From Alkalibacillus aidingensis (GTDB lineage Bacteria; Bacillota; Bacilli; Bacillales; Alkalibacillaceae): a stretch of DNA of 64,000 nucleotides. Below the pieces are notes generated by a model, which was not told where the DNA came from, made no database searches, and worked only from the letters and a program-made list of their open reading frames with translations. Positions 16,286-24,568 of this stretch are shown piece after piece. Location: positions 41,651-105,650 of the forward strand of contig NZ_JABXWU010000008.1 in the NCBI RefSeq assembly GCF_014595945.1. Direction: 5' to 3'. Made by a program: the position numbers and the translations under genes. The first letter of the stretch is position 1. Each line of letters opens with the position of its first letter.

Positions 16286-16669
16286 TTGCAAAATCATAGT
16301 AAGATTCTATTGCGTTTATCAGCGATTTTTGCTGCAGTTGGCGCGTTTATTGGGTCACATATGGCCGGTGCAGGTGGATATGAGTTTCAAACCGTGCATG
16401 CTCATATCCTTCTAGTTGGTTGGTTAACGTTGTTTGCTTGGGCCATCTTTTATAAAGTGTTTAATCCATTACCGTCGCTGCTTACAATCGGACATGTATG
16501 GACAGGTGTTGTTGGTGCATTTGGATTAATAATCGGTATGTGGTTGTACTATGTGAGACCTCTTGGTTTACCTGATCCATTTGTAACCATATTCTTTATT
16601 GCAGGTGGTACGATTTTGCTAATTAGCTTCTTTTTATTTGTTCTTGTAACTTTCCGTAAAGTAGACTAG
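16286..16669 (+). CDS. Small four-TM membrane protein with a cytochrome-oxidase-like His motif
   Basis: A protein of about 127 residues with four predicted membrane helices. After the first helix comes HMAGAGGYEFQTVHAHILLV then GWLTLFAWAIFYKVF. The His pattern VHAHxxLxGW resembles small relatives of cytochrome oxidase subunit I/NnrS-type proteins that can bind haem or metal, but whether it does is unknown. TTG 16286 is chosen because GGGGGAG ends five bases before it; an ATG at 16271 lies inside the purine run and has no SD. A terminator follows at once. I do not recognise a specific function. Confidence 0.6.
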   Translation: MQNHSKILLRLSAIFAAVGAFIGSHMAGAGGYEFQTVHAHILLVGWLTLFAWAIFYKVFNPLPSLLTIGHVWTGVVGAFGLIIGMWLYYVRPLGLPDPFVTIFFIAGGTILLISFFLFVLVTFRKVD

Positions 16670-16698
16670 ACGACTTGCATGATGCTAGTCGTCTTTTT
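16668..16698 (+). terminator. Terminator after the small membrane protein gene
   Basis: Stem AGACGACT (16668-16675) and AGTCGTCT (16687-16694) with an 11-nt loop, then five T. The stem begins within the stop codon. Confidence 0.8.
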
Positions 16699-16713
16699 GA
16701 TACATCATTTTGA

Positions 16714-16833
16714 CAATTAACCGTATTTGTGAAATTTTAACTGTATTTTTCTGAAATTAACTGTAATTTTGATAAATTAACTGTAAATCCAAAATTTTAA
16801 CTGTATTCCCCAGAAATTAACCGTAAACGACGT
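16714..16833. repeat. Tandem array, 6 copies of a 20-bp AT-rich unit
   Basis: The motif AATTAACYGTAA/ATTTTAACTGTAT recurs with CYGT at 16721, 16741, 16761, 16781, 16801 and 16821, an exact 20-bp period. Two versions (AATTAAC and TTTTAAC) are interspersed. It lies between two convergent genes. The AATTAAC(C)G core also appears in the 52-bp arrays. Function unknown. Confidence 0.9.
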
Positions 16834-16839
16834 TTTAGC

Positions 16840-17700
16840 TTACATCACTTTTTTCATTCCAATTAATATCTCCAACTCCACTGTTATTAAGTCAATTGGC
16901 TTTAGACGAGTTAAGTCAGCATCCTGGGTTAAAGGTGTCATTTTGATCAGGTGATTAAATAGCTCGGTTGAAAGCTCTACTTGATATTTGACATCCTCAC
17001 GCCTGATTAATGTGAATGCTTCCTCAAATCGATCAATTGTTGCTTGGTTGGAGTATTCTGCTTGTTCAGTACCTTGATATATTTGTTCCCTCAGTTCTTG
17101 CAAATAATTAGCACCTGGCACAATCTTAATGGTAAGACCTTGGTCTTTAAGGATCCTGTTAAACTCTGCATAGTTTGAGGGAGAAAGAATATTAAGAATC
17201 AGGTCAAATGATTGGTTGTTAAAGGGCGTATTAGCTAAATCTCCAACGAACCAAATGCCTTGGTCATTATGTTTAGCAGCTGTTTGAATGCCTTCTTTAG
17301 CAAGGTCAACGCCAATCCCAACAGATTCTTGTTCAAGGCAATCGAGTAATTCTGTTAAATGTGATCCTTCTCCACATCCTGCATCTAAAATAGTAAGTTC
17401 ATCACCCGTAGTAAAAAGCTCCTCTACAAGCATGCTAATTCGATTCATGAGTGGTGTATAAAAGCCACTTCGACAGATCTGATTTCTTGCTTCAAATAAA
17501 CCCAGATCATAAACCGTTTTTTTCGCTTGTTGCACGACGTTAACGTAACCTTGTTTAGCCAAGTCAAATTGATGATTGTTGACACATCCTAACTGCCTAT
17601 CTTCTATTACATTCATCCCTTTATAACAAATCGGGCATCTATATAAGTGTAAAGTCTCGCTCATGCGTTTAGCTGCCATAGCTTTCTTACTTAATTTCAT
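16840..17700 (-). CDS. rlmA: RlmA-like 23S rRNA (guanine-N1) methyltransferase
   Basis: A protein of about 286 residues. An N-terminal zinc-finger-like region (YRCPICYKGM ... LGCVNNHQFDLAKQGYVNVV) and a SAM-binding domain (LTILDAGCGEGSHLTELL, GVDLAKEGIQTAAK) are together characteristic of RlmA, which methylates N1 of a guanine in helix 35 of 23S rRNA. The finger has Cys-x2-Cys plus a later Cys and His as candidate zinc ligands. ATG 17700 is within reach of AGGTGGAG; GTG 17703 is an alternative. The RlmA I versus II choice (G745 or G748) cannot be made by eye. Confidence 0.82.
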   Translation of the reverse strand: MKLSKKAMAAKRMSETLHLYRCPICYKGMNVIEDRQLGCVNNHQFDLAKQGYVNVVQQAKKTVYDLGLFEARNQICRSGFYTPLMNRISMLVEELFTTGDELTILDAGCGEGSHLTELLDCLEQESVGIGVDLAKEGIQTAAKHNDQGIWFVGDLANTPFNNQSFDLILNILSPSNYAEFNRILKDQGLTIKIVPGANYLQELREQIYQGTEQAEYSNQATIDRFEEAFTLIRREDVKYQVELSTELFNHLIKMTPLTQDADLTRLKPIDLITVELEILIGMKKVM

Positions 17701-17877
17701 CACATTCTTCACTCCACCTAAAAGTCTTAGAGACATTATTAGAATAACGGTTACAGAAGTGAAAGTCATCCATTTAGATTAAAATGACTTTTCTTGATAT
17801 TTAATAAATAATTAAAAACCTGTATAATTAATCTGTAGTAGCTAAAACGATTGACGTTAGTGGAAGGAGTTTTGGTG

Positions 17878-19182
17878 ATGGATAAACAAAATACAGAAAT
17901 AAATGATTTCTATCAACGTTTAATGAGTGATTACGATGATTCAAATAGTCACTCTGGAATAGATGGTGAAAGGGTAGCGAGAAGACTCTCGGAAATTTCC
18001 CAAATTGGCGCAACTGATGATGGGGGAAGTAAGCGTATCTCCTTTTCACAAGAGGAAAAGCAGGCTAAAGAGCTTGTGCAAAAGTGGATGAAGGAAGAGG
18101 GTTTATCCGTTAAAGTGGATGGAGCAGGAAATGTATTTGGACGAGTTGAAGGTAAGTCTAATCGGCCAGCTATTTTATCAGGATCTCATTTAGATAGTGT
18201 CCCGCATGGTGGACATTTTGATGGGCCATTAGGTGTGATTGCTGCATTGGAGGTGGCATCTGCTTGGAATGAACTAGGTGAACAACCTGATTCACCGTAT
18301 GAAGTGGTTATATTTACCGATGAGGAAGGCGCAAGATTTAATGGAGGTTTACTCGGTAGTCAATCTTTTGTAGGCGAATTGGATATTGAAGAAGAGAAGA
18401 AGCGGGTTGATTTTAATGGAACACCTTTTTCTGAAGTTTTAGATCAGGCTGGTTTAACACCACAAGGTTTTGTGGATGCTAAGCGTGATTTATCAGATGT
18501 TAAAGCGTTTGTTGAGGTTCATATTGAGCAAGGTAAACAATTGGAAAAGCGCGATTTACCTGTAGGTGTCGTTACAGGAATTGCTGGACCTACATGGCTT
18601 AATGTGACGTTCAAAGGGTTGGCCGGACATGCAGGGAATACACCAATGAATGATCGGACAGATGCACTTGTTGCGGCTAGTGAGTTTGTGACGAATGTTA
18701 AGGACTTCCCACCAAAGGTTAGTAGCTCGGGTGTGGCGACCGTCGGAAAGTTAGAGGTTATTCCTAATGGGGTCAATGTCATTCCAGGAGAAGTTAATTT
18801 AACCCTTGATATTAGAGATATTAAAGCTGAATGGAAAGAGAGAATGGTCCAAGGTATCATAGCATATGCTGAAAAAGTAAGTGAGAAGCATGGTACGACC
18901 GTTGATATTCAAGAAAATATGAGTGTAGATCCGGTACAAGTACCTGAAGATATGCAGAAGCTAGCTGGTGAAGCTGTGGAAGAGACACTTAAGAGTGAGC
19001 CTTTTTATTTACCAAGTGGAGCCGGGCATGATGCAATGATCGTTGGACGTCATATACCTGTGGCAATGCTGTTTACACAAAGCCAAGATGGTATTAGCCA
19101 TAATCCTTTAGAGTGGTCATCTTTAAATGACTGTGTACAAACGGTTCATGTCTTAAAACGTTTCATTGAAAAATTGTCTTAA
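17878..19182 (+). CDS. M20-family amidohydrolase (allantoate / N-carbamoyl amino acid hydrolase type)
   Basis: A 434-residue di-zinc hydrolase of the AllC/HyuC/AmaB group. Metal and catalytic residues appear in order: SGSHLDSVPHGGHFDGPLGV (His, Asp), VIFTDEEGARFNGGLLGS (Glu pair), FVEVHIEQGKQLEKRDLP (His) and the C-terminal LPSGAGHDAMI (His). The central GLAGHAGNTPMNDRTDAL lies in the dimerisation domain. Family members hydrolyse allantoate, N-carbamoyl-L-amino acids or ureidopropionate; no purine or hydantoin genes adjoin, so the substrate is open. AAGGAG lies eight bases before ATG 17878. It is transcribed alone from a TATAAT-containing region. Confidence 0.85.
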   Translation: MDKQNTEINDFYQRLMSDYDDSNSHSGIDGERVARRLSEISQIGATDDGGSKRISFSQEEKQAKELVQKWMKEEGLSVKVDGAGNVFGRVEGKSNRPAILSGSHLDSVPHGGHFDGPLGVIAALEVASAWNELGEQPDSPYEVVIFTDEEGARFNGGLLGSQSFVGELDIEEEKKRVDFNGTPFSEVLDQAGLTPQGFVDAKRDLSDVKAFVEVHIEQGKQLEKRDLPVGVVTGIAGPTWLNVTFKGLAGHAGNTPMNDRTDALVAASEFVTNVKDFPPKVSSSGVATVGKLEVIPNGVNVIPGEVNLTLDIRDIKAEWKERMVQGIIAYAEKVSEKHGTTVDIQENMSVDPVQVPEDMQKLAGEAVEETLKSEPFYLPSGAGHDAMIVGRHIPVAMLFTQSQDGISHNPLEWSSLNDCVQTVHVLKRFIEKLS

Positions 19183-19300
19183 ACTATTCCCTCTAAACAT
19201 AGAGTTTAGGGGGATAGTTTTATAGCATCGTATGTTTGCAAAACTATTAACTTTTTTCTAGTAAACTGATATAATAATAACTTGTGCAAACTTCATAAGT

Positions 19301-19338
19301 AGCAGTTCGCGAAATCCTGCTTTATCAAAACTAAGGAG
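19301..19338 (+). promoter_or_regulatory. preQ1-I-like riboswitch overlapping the queF ribosome-binding site
   Basis: Stem AGCAG (19301-19305) with CTGCT (19317-19321), an 11-nt loop beginning TTCGC, and an A-rich tail TTATCAAAACTAAGGAG reaching into the SD (AAGGAG, 19333-19338). This layout, a small hairpin with a loop TTCGC and a tail AAAACTAAGG, matches class I preQ1 riboswitches, in which the tail folds back as an H-type pseudoknot. It would hide the SD when preQ1 is bound, shutting off queF translation. The match is by eye. Confidence 0.75.
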
Positions 19339-19346
19339 ATGATTGT

Positions 19347-19754
19347 ATGTCAGAGAATTATTATTTACCAAGATCTGGCCCAATGCCAAGGCCAGAAAGC
19401 GTTCGTGAAGGACGTGAGATTTTAAAGAATGAAGCATTTGATGCACCAAATGTTCAAACCATCACTTTTAAGGCGTTGGAATTCACAGCCGTATGTCCAA
19501 AAACAGGGCAACCTGATTTTGGTCAAGTTGAAATTACCTACACGCCAAATAAGAAGTGTATTGAGTCTAAATCGTTAAAGTTCTATCTGTGGTCTTATCG
19601 TGATGAGGGTGCCTACTGCGAATCATTAGCTGCTCAAATTGCGGATGACTTTGTCTATGCGATTGACCCACATAGTGTTGAAGTGACGGTCTATCAATCG
19701 GCCAGAGGCGGGATTGAACTAACAACGAAAGCGGTGCGTAACCGTGATGAATAG
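19347..19754 (+). CDS. queF: NADPH-dependent 7-cyano-7-deazaguanine (preQ0) reductase
   Basis: A 135-residue short-form (Bacillus-type) QueF, which reduces the nitrile of preQ0 to the aminomethyl of preQ1 in queuosine biosynthesis. The catalytic Cys is in FTAVCPKTGQPDFGQ, and the substrate-binding region is KKCIESKSLKFYLWSYRDEG with the conserved Glu. Length fits the homodecameric short family. The start is fixed by AAGGAG eight bases upstream, within a preQ1-I-like switch, giving product feedback. It overlaps the transporter gene by 8 nt. Confidence 0.95.
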   Translation: MSENYYLPRSGPMPRPESVREGREILKNEAFDAPNVQTITFKALEFTAVCPKTGQPDFGQVEITYTPNKKCIESKSLKFYLWSYRDEGAYCESLAAQIADDFVYAIDPHSVEVTVYQSARGGIELTTKAVRNRDE

Positions 19755-20394
19755 AGATCAAAAGCTCATTCTGTTAAACGTTATTTTTGCCACTTCATTA
19801 GTCATTGCTAATGTGTTAGCTGGTAAGATTGTTGGTTTTGGAGAAAACTTTACGATTCCAGCTGCTGTCGTCGTTTATGCGGTAACGTTTTTAATTACCG
19901 ATATCATTCATGAGGAATACGGCAAGAAACAAGCTAAACAAACGATCTTATTCGGTTTTATCGCGCAAATTTTCGCAAGTATGATGATTTACTTTGGCCA
20001 ACTGCTACCAGTTGCGCCATTTGCACAAGAAACGCAAACTGCTTATGAAACATTACTTGGACAAAACGCGCGCTTCGTCTTAGCTTCAGCAGCTGCTTAT
20101 TTGACTTCGCAATATATCGATGTCTTCATCTTTTCTGCGATGAAGAAGTTAACAAAGGGTCGTTCAAGGTGGTTGAGAAACAATTTAAGTACGGCAACGT
20201 CACAGTTTTTCGATACGTCAATCTTTATCACCATTGCGTTTATCGGAACCGTACCGAACATCTGGGTTATGATTTTGAGTCAATATCTAGTTAAGCTGGC
20301 AATAGCCATTATTGATACACCAATATTCTATTTCTTAACCAGGAAGAGCCGTAATGAACAACAACCTAATCAAGTAACAGCCGAGTCCGCCTAA
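19747..20394 (+). CDS. Queuosine precursor transporter (YhhQ/VUT family)
   Basis: A 215-residue protein with about six membrane helices. The VUT/YhhQ hallmark is NVLAGKIVGFGENFTIPAAV with FLITDIIHEEYGKKQAKQTI. It also shows SQYIDVFIFSAMKK and LSTATSQFFDTSIF, all typical of YhhQ, which imports preQ0/preQ1. It overlaps queF by 8 nt and shares its switch, so synthesis and salvage of the queuosine precursor appear controlled together. ATG 19747 is taken rather than GTG 19744. A terminator overlaps the stop codon. Confidence 0.88.
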   Translation: MNRDQKLILLNVIFATSLVIANVLAGKIVGFGENFTIPAAVVVYAVTFLITDIIHEEYGKKQAKQTILFGFIAQIFASMMIYFGQLLPVAPFAQETQTAYETLLGQNARFVLASAAAYLTSQYIDVFIFSAMKKLTKGRSRWLRNNLSTATSQFFDTSIFITIAFIGTVPNIWVMILSQYLVKLAIAIIDTPIFYFLTRKSRNEQQPNQVTAESA

Positions 20395-20413
20395 ATCAAG
20401 GCGGGCTTTTTTT
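20385..20413 (+). terminator. Terminator after the queF operon
   Basis: GTCCGCC (20385-20391) pairs with GGCGGGC (20400-20406), then seven T. The stop codon of the transporter gene sits in the loop. Confidence 0.85.
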
Positions 20414-20416
20414 CTG

Positions 20417-20452
20417 AAAACAAAGTAACCGGCCTAGTTATAGACCGGTTAC
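20417..20452 (-). terminator. Terminator after pstB
   Basis: On the minus strand, GTAACCGG and CCGGTTAC (plus 20425-20432 and 20445-20452) form an 8-bp stem followed by TTTGTTTTC. It faces the queF-operon terminator back to back. Confidence 0.7.
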
Positions 20453-20501
20453 CAAGGGGGTAAAACTCTATATATAAAAGGGGATAGCGGAGTTAGTTTA
20501 C

Positions 20502-21341
20502 TTATCCAAAGCGACCAGTAATATAATCTTCAGTTCTTTGGTCTGATGGATTAGAAAATAGTGATTCTGTTAAATCGAATTCAATGATTTCACCATTTAA
20601 AAAGAAAGCTGTTCGGTCTGAAATCCTAGCAGCTTGTTGCATGTTGTGTGTAACAATCACAATACTGTACTTAGATTTTAGTTCTTGAATGAGTTCTTCA
20701 ATCTTTGATGTTGAGACAGGGTCTAATGCAGATGTAGGCTCATCCATTAATATAACTTCTGGTTCAATGGCTAGTGCTCGTGCAATACATAAGCGTTGTT
20801 GCTGTCCTCCTGATAATCCATAGGCATTTTCATTCAATCGATCTTTTACTTCATCCCACAAGTACGCATCACGCAAACTACGTTCAACGATTTGATTTAA
20901 TATTTTTTTATTTTTAATACCATGGATTTTAGGGCCATAGGCAATGTTTTCATATATTGATTTTGGGAAAGGGTTGGGTTTTTGGAACACCATTCCGACC
21001 TTGGTACGTAATTGTTCTACTTTAAAATGTTTGTCTAAAATACGGTTTCCTTGGTAACTAATATCTCCACTCGTCTTAACAGATGGGATCAATTCAACCA
21101 TTCTATTTAATGATTTTAGAAAAGTAGATTTACCACACCCAGATGGACCAATGATTGCTGTGATTTCTCGGTCATAAACCGATAATTCGATATCCTTTAA
21201 AGCATGGGTCTCATCATACCAAAGGTTAAAGCCCTCCACTTGGTAGACAACTTTTTGTTTTGAAAGACGATCATTACTAACCGTCGTTAACCTTGGAAGA
21301 TGTTTAACACTTTCATTCTTTTTAGCGATGGTTTGAGTCAT
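20502..21341 (-). CDS. pstB: Phosphate ABC transporter ATP-binding protein
   Basis: A 279-residue ABC ATPase. Walker [20 protein letters not shown], the PstB-specific [20 protein letters not shown], signature [15 protein letters not shown], Walker [14 protein letters not shown] and the switch His in [20 protein letters not shown] are all present. It has an N-terminal extension of about 30 residues before the usual start. It energises phosphate uptake through PstC/PstA. Last gene of pstSCAB, 21 nt after pstA. A single PstB is present here, whereas B. subtilis has two. Confidence 0.97.
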   Translation of the reverse strand: MTQTIAKKNESVKHLPRLTTVSNDRLSKQKVVYQVEGFNLWYDETHALKDIELSVYDREITAIIGPSGCGKSTFLKSLNRMVELIPSVKTSGDISYQGNRILDKHFKVEQLRTKVGMVFQKPNPFPKSIYENIAYGPKIHGIKNKKILNQIVERSLRDAYLWDEVKDRLNENAYGLSGGQQQRLCIARALAIEPEVILMDEPTSALDPVSTSKIEELIQELKSKYSIVIVTHNMQQAARISDRTAFFLNGEIIEFDLTESLFSNPSDQRTEDYITGRFG

Positions 21342-21362
21342 TTTTGAACACCTCCACTTTTT

Positions 21363-22247
21363 TTAGAATCGTTGCTGATACTTATTTCGAATAAAGATGG
21401 CAGTAGCGTTTAACATAAATAATAGTATTAATAAAACGATAATGGTGGCTGCCGCTAAGTTAGCGTATTCAGCAACGAGTGATGAATCTAATGTCCAGTA
21501 ATAAATTTGCATAGGCAAAGTGGTGAACTTATCAAAGATACTCCCAGGGAATGGTATGATTAAAGCAGGAATTCCAATGACAACAAGAGGTGCTGTTTCA
21601 CCGATTGCTCGAGAAAGTGCTAGTATCGCACCAGTTAAAATACCAGGTAGTGCCGCTGGTAGAATGATTCTTTTAATTGTTTGCCACTTAGTTGCTCCCA
21701 TTCCGTAAGAAGCCTCGCTTAAGCTATTAGGAACAGATCTTAAAGCTTCCTGTGCAGCAACAATGACAATAGGTAAAACTAGTAGTGATAGTGTCAGTCC
21801 ACCTGCAAGAACGATATTCCCCAAGTCCAGAGCACGCACGAATAGTGTCATACCTAAAATTCCATAAACAATAGAAGGTACGCCTGCTAAATTAGCAATG
21901 TTGGTTTGTATAAGCGAGTTGAGTTTTCCTTTTTTAGCATACAATTCTAAATAGATTGCTGCTCCGACTCCGATGATCATTGTGCAGACGATGACAACAA
22001 GCATGAGCCAAAGTGATCCAAGAATCGCCCCCATTATTCCTGCTTGTTCAGCATTTGTTGATAACTTCCCCGTTAAGAAATCGAAATTCACCCATTTTAA
22101 TCCTTCGATTAGAACGCGCATAATCAAAATGACTAAAACAACTAATCCGAATAGGGTTGCGAGTAAGAAAAGTATTTTAGATAAATTATTTTTGAGAATA
22201 CGTTTATTCATTCTCTTTTCCACTAAGGATGAGTCAATATATTTCAT
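21363..22247 (-). CDS. pstA: Phosphate ABC transporter permease PstA
   Basis: A 294-residue permease with six predicted membrane helices. The ABC-coupling loop is SLSEASYGMGATKWQTIKRI followed by LPAALPGILTGAILALSRAI. It pairs with PstC to form the phosphate channel in the membrane. It starts only 1 nt after pstC ends, so translational coupling is likely. Confidence 0.95.
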   Translation of the reverse strand: MKYIDSSLVEKRMNKRILKNNLSKILFLLATLFGLVVLVILIMRVLIEGLKWVNFDFLTGKLSTNAEQAGIMGAILGSLWLMLVVIVCTMIIGVGAAIYLELYAKKGKLNSLIQTNIANLAGVPSIVYGILGMTLFVRALDLGNIVLAGGLTLSLLVLPIVIVAAQEALRSVPNSLSEASYGMGATKWQTIKRIILPAALPGILTGAILALSRAIGETAPLVVIGIPALIIPFPGSIFDKFTTLPMQIYYWTLDSSLVAEYANLAAATIIVLLILLFMLNATAIFIRNKYQQRF

Positions 22248-22248
22248 G

Positions 22249-23196
22249 TTAGTATTCCTCCCTAAAACGTCGGGAAATGGCTCTTGCTAGTAAATTCATC
22301 ACAAATGTCATAACAAACAATGCTATTGCAACAGCGTAAATACTGTAATATATAGGAGTTCCAGCTGCTGCATCACCACTCGACACCTCTACGATATACG
22401 CTGTCATGGTTTGCATAGATTCAGTTATATCAAAGGTGAAGTTTTTGGAGCTTCCACTTGCGATTGTCACGATCATCGTTTCACCAATAGCGCGTGAAAT
22501 AGCTAAAACAAAGGAAGCGATGACTCCAGATAAGGCAGCTGGAATGACTACTTTAAAGGTCGTTTCTAATTTGGTTGCTCCTAATGATAAAGCCCCTTCA
22601 CGAATGGTGTTAGGAACAGAAGTTAAGGCATCTTCTGATAGAGAAGCAATCATAGGGATGATCATGATTCCCATAACAATTCCTGGACTTAAAATGTTAG
22701 TAGCTTCAACATCTGGCCAAACTGATCGAATGATGGGAGTTACAAAAGTAAAGGCAAAGAATCCATAAACAACGGTCGGAATTCCAGCTAAAACTTCTAA
22801 AGTAGGTTTTAATAATCGCCTTACTCGATCACTGGCATACTCACTTAAATAAACGGCTGCCATCAGACCAACAGGACCCGCGACTAAAATGGCAATTATC
22901 GAGGAAATAATGGTTCCATTAATTAAGGGTAGAATACCAAACTCAGGATTTTGACTTAATGGTTTTAATGTCGTTGAAGAGAAAAACTCCCAAATAGGTA
23001 CGATCTTAAAGAATTCAATAGCTTCGCTTAGTAAGGTATAAATGATACCAACTGTCGTTAGAATAGAAACCGCAGCAAATAGAAATAGAATACTAGGAAT
23101 CATTTTACCGATTTTGTGAGATACTTTTTGTGACATAGATTTCTGTTGAATTAATTCCTGAACATTAATGGATTCTTGATTAACATTATGGTCCAT
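22249..23196 (-). CDS. pstC: Phosphate ABC transporter permease PstC
   Basis: A 315-residue permease with a polar N-terminus of about 25 residues and six membrane helices. The coupling loop TSVPNTIREGALSLGATKLE and FVLAISRAIGETMIVTIASG match PstC. Second gene of the pst operon, separated from pstS by 70 nt that hold a stable hairpin. Confidence 0.95.
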   Translation of the reverse strand: MDHNVNQESINVQELIQQKSMSQKVSHKIGKMIPSILFLFAAVSILTTVGIIYTLLSEAIEFFKIVPIWEFFSSTTLKPLSQNPEFGILPLINGTIISSIIAILVAGPVGLMAAVYLSEYASDRVRRLLKPTLEVLAGIPTVVYGFFAFTFVTPIIRSVWPDVEATNILSPGIVMGIMIIPMIASLSEDALTSVPNTIREGALSLGATKLETTFKVVIPAALSGVIASFVLAISRAIGETMIVTIASGSSKNFTFDITESMQTMTAYIVEVSSGDAAAGTPIYYSIYAVAIALFVMTFVMNLLARAISRRFREEY

Positions 23197-23225
23197 CTAC
23201 TTGGTGCACCTCCCAATAATGTAGG

Positions 23226-23254
23226 GAGATGAGAGCTAGTGGTGCTCTCACCTC
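23226..23254 (-). other. Intra-operon hairpin between pstS and pstC
   Basis: Arms GAGATGAGAGC (23226-23236) and GCTCTCACCTC (23244-23254) form an 11-bp stem whose one mismatch becomes a G-U pair in the minus-strand mRNA. No T run follows. Such hairpins after binding-protein genes commonly protect upstream mRNA and raise the ratio of binding protein to permease; this role is inferred. Confidence 0.6.
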
Positions 23255-23266
23255 TACTTACATGTC

Positions 23267-24301
23267 TTATCTTAATTCTTCCAGTTCATCAGCCAATTGT
23301 TGTGCCTCTTCATCTGGAATTGGGGCAAAGCCTACTTCACCGGCAAATGTATTAATACTATTTGCGACATAACTTGCAAAATCAAGTACTTGAGGATTCT
23401 CTTTAGCGCGATCTACATTTAAATAAGTGAATACAGGTCTAGTAAAGTTTTGGTAAGCACCCTCTTCGTCAATAGTTTCTAATGAAGGTCCTACTGGTCC
23501 ATCACCAAAGTCGATGTTTACAGCCTGAACTTGATCTTGGTTGTTATCATAATAACCAAATCCAAAAAATCCAATGCTATTAATATCTTCAGAAACTAGT
23601 GTGACTAGTGTAGCGTATTCTTGTTGTAAATTAGTACCTTCTGCTAGGTCTTGCTCATCTAAGATTTCTTCATAGAAAAATTCATAGGTTCCATGATTTT
23701 CATTAGGCCCATATGTGTTAACTTCTTCATTAGGCCATTCGTCGTTAATGTCTGACCATGTCTCGATTCCACCATCTGCAAGGAACGTTTGGATGATTTC
23801 TTCTTCAGTCATTTCAGTGGCCCAATCGTTTTCGGGGTGAATGACAATAGTGAGCCCATCTAAAGCAACTTTCATTTCTTTAACATCAATTCCAAGTTCT
23901 TCAGCCGTTTCAATCTCTTCATCCTTAATTTCTCTTGAAGCATCATTAAAATCTGTGCCGTTTTCAGTTAAGAACTTTTCAAAACCTGCGCTTGTTCCAG
24001 ATCGTCCAACTTCGACTGAGACATTTGGTTCTTCATTAATCATATACTCTTCAGCTAAACGAGCCATTAATGGATAAACTGTTCCTGAACCGTCAATAAC
24101 AACACTCCCGTTTAACTCCATTTCTTCACTAGATTTCTCAGAGTTGTCACTACCATTTTCTTGTGCAGATTCCTCAGGCTGATCACCACTTGATTGATCG
24201 CCATTTACTTCATCTTCACCTTCTGTTCCACATGCGACCAACGCAAGTAGCAAAAAAACTAGTGTTGATAGAATAAAAAGCTTTGTTACCTTTTTGAACA
24301 T
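23267..24301 (-). CDS. pstS: Phosphate-binding lipoprotein
   Basis: A 344-residue lipoprotein. The signal has lipobox ALVACG, then a long acidic linker (about residues 25-65) rich in E, D, S and N. The phosphate-binding domain starts GSVVIDGSGTVYPLMARL and contains EVGRSGTSAGFEKF (phosphate-contact loop) and FNDASREIKDEE. It delivers phosphate to PstCA. AAGGGGGA lies eight bases before the ATG. The acidic surface is typical of salt-adapted envelope proteins. First gene of the operon, behind a PHO box. Confidence 0.96.
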   Translation of the reverse strand: MFKKVTKLFILSTLVFLLLALVACGTEGEDEVNGDQSSGDQPEESAQENGSDNSEKSSEEMELNGSVVIDGSGTVYPLMARLAEEYMINEEPNVSVEVGRSGTSAGFEKFLTENGTDFNDASREIKDEEIETAEELGIDVKEMKVALDGLTIVIHPENDWATEMTEEEIIQTFLADGGIETWSDINDEWPNEEVNTYGPNENHGTYEFFYEEILDEQDLAEGTNLQQEYATLVTLVSEDINSIGFFGFGYYDNNQDQVQAVNIDFGDGPVGPSLETIDEEGAYQNFTRPVFTYLNVDRAKENPQVLDFASYVANSINTFAGEVGFAPIPDEEAQQLADELEELR

Positions 24302-24345
24302 TGTTGATGTCCCCCTTAGAAAAGTAAGTTTTGTTTAACAACTTC

Positions 24346-24411
24346 ATCATAAAACTTAACTAGCAAAATGTCTGTAAAGCTAAAGTAAAGATATAGTTAA
24401 GAAAGTGTAAA
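24346..24411 (-). promoter_or_regulatory. PHO box and promoter of pstSCAB
   Basis: On the minus strand four TT(A/T)AC(A/T)-type hexamers, TTTACA, TTAACT, TTTACT and TTTACA, are spaced exactly 11 bp apart (plus 24406-24411, 24395-24400, 24384-24389, 24373-24378). This is the PhoP-P box of Bacillus. A -10 TATGAT (plus 24346-24351) lies downstream. Induction by phosphate starvation is expected. Confidence 0.88.
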
Positions 24412-24534
24412 TGTACCTACAGCCATTGGAAGACAAGGGTTCGAGGTTTAAGAACAGTTCTTAGTCAAACACTTTATTTTTGATAAAAGAAAGAGTTGAA
24501 TTTTGTGTCGTTACGCCAACGGTATATTTTAGAA

Positions 24535-24568
24535 CCAAAAAACACGACATCTTATTTGATGTCGTGTT
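24535..24568 (-). terminator. Terminator overlapping the stop of the MFS gene
   Basis: AACACGACATC (24541-24551) and GATGTCGTGTT (24558-24568) form an 11-bp stem followed on the minus strand by a T run. The stop codon (24552-24554) lies in the loop. Confidence 0.85.
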
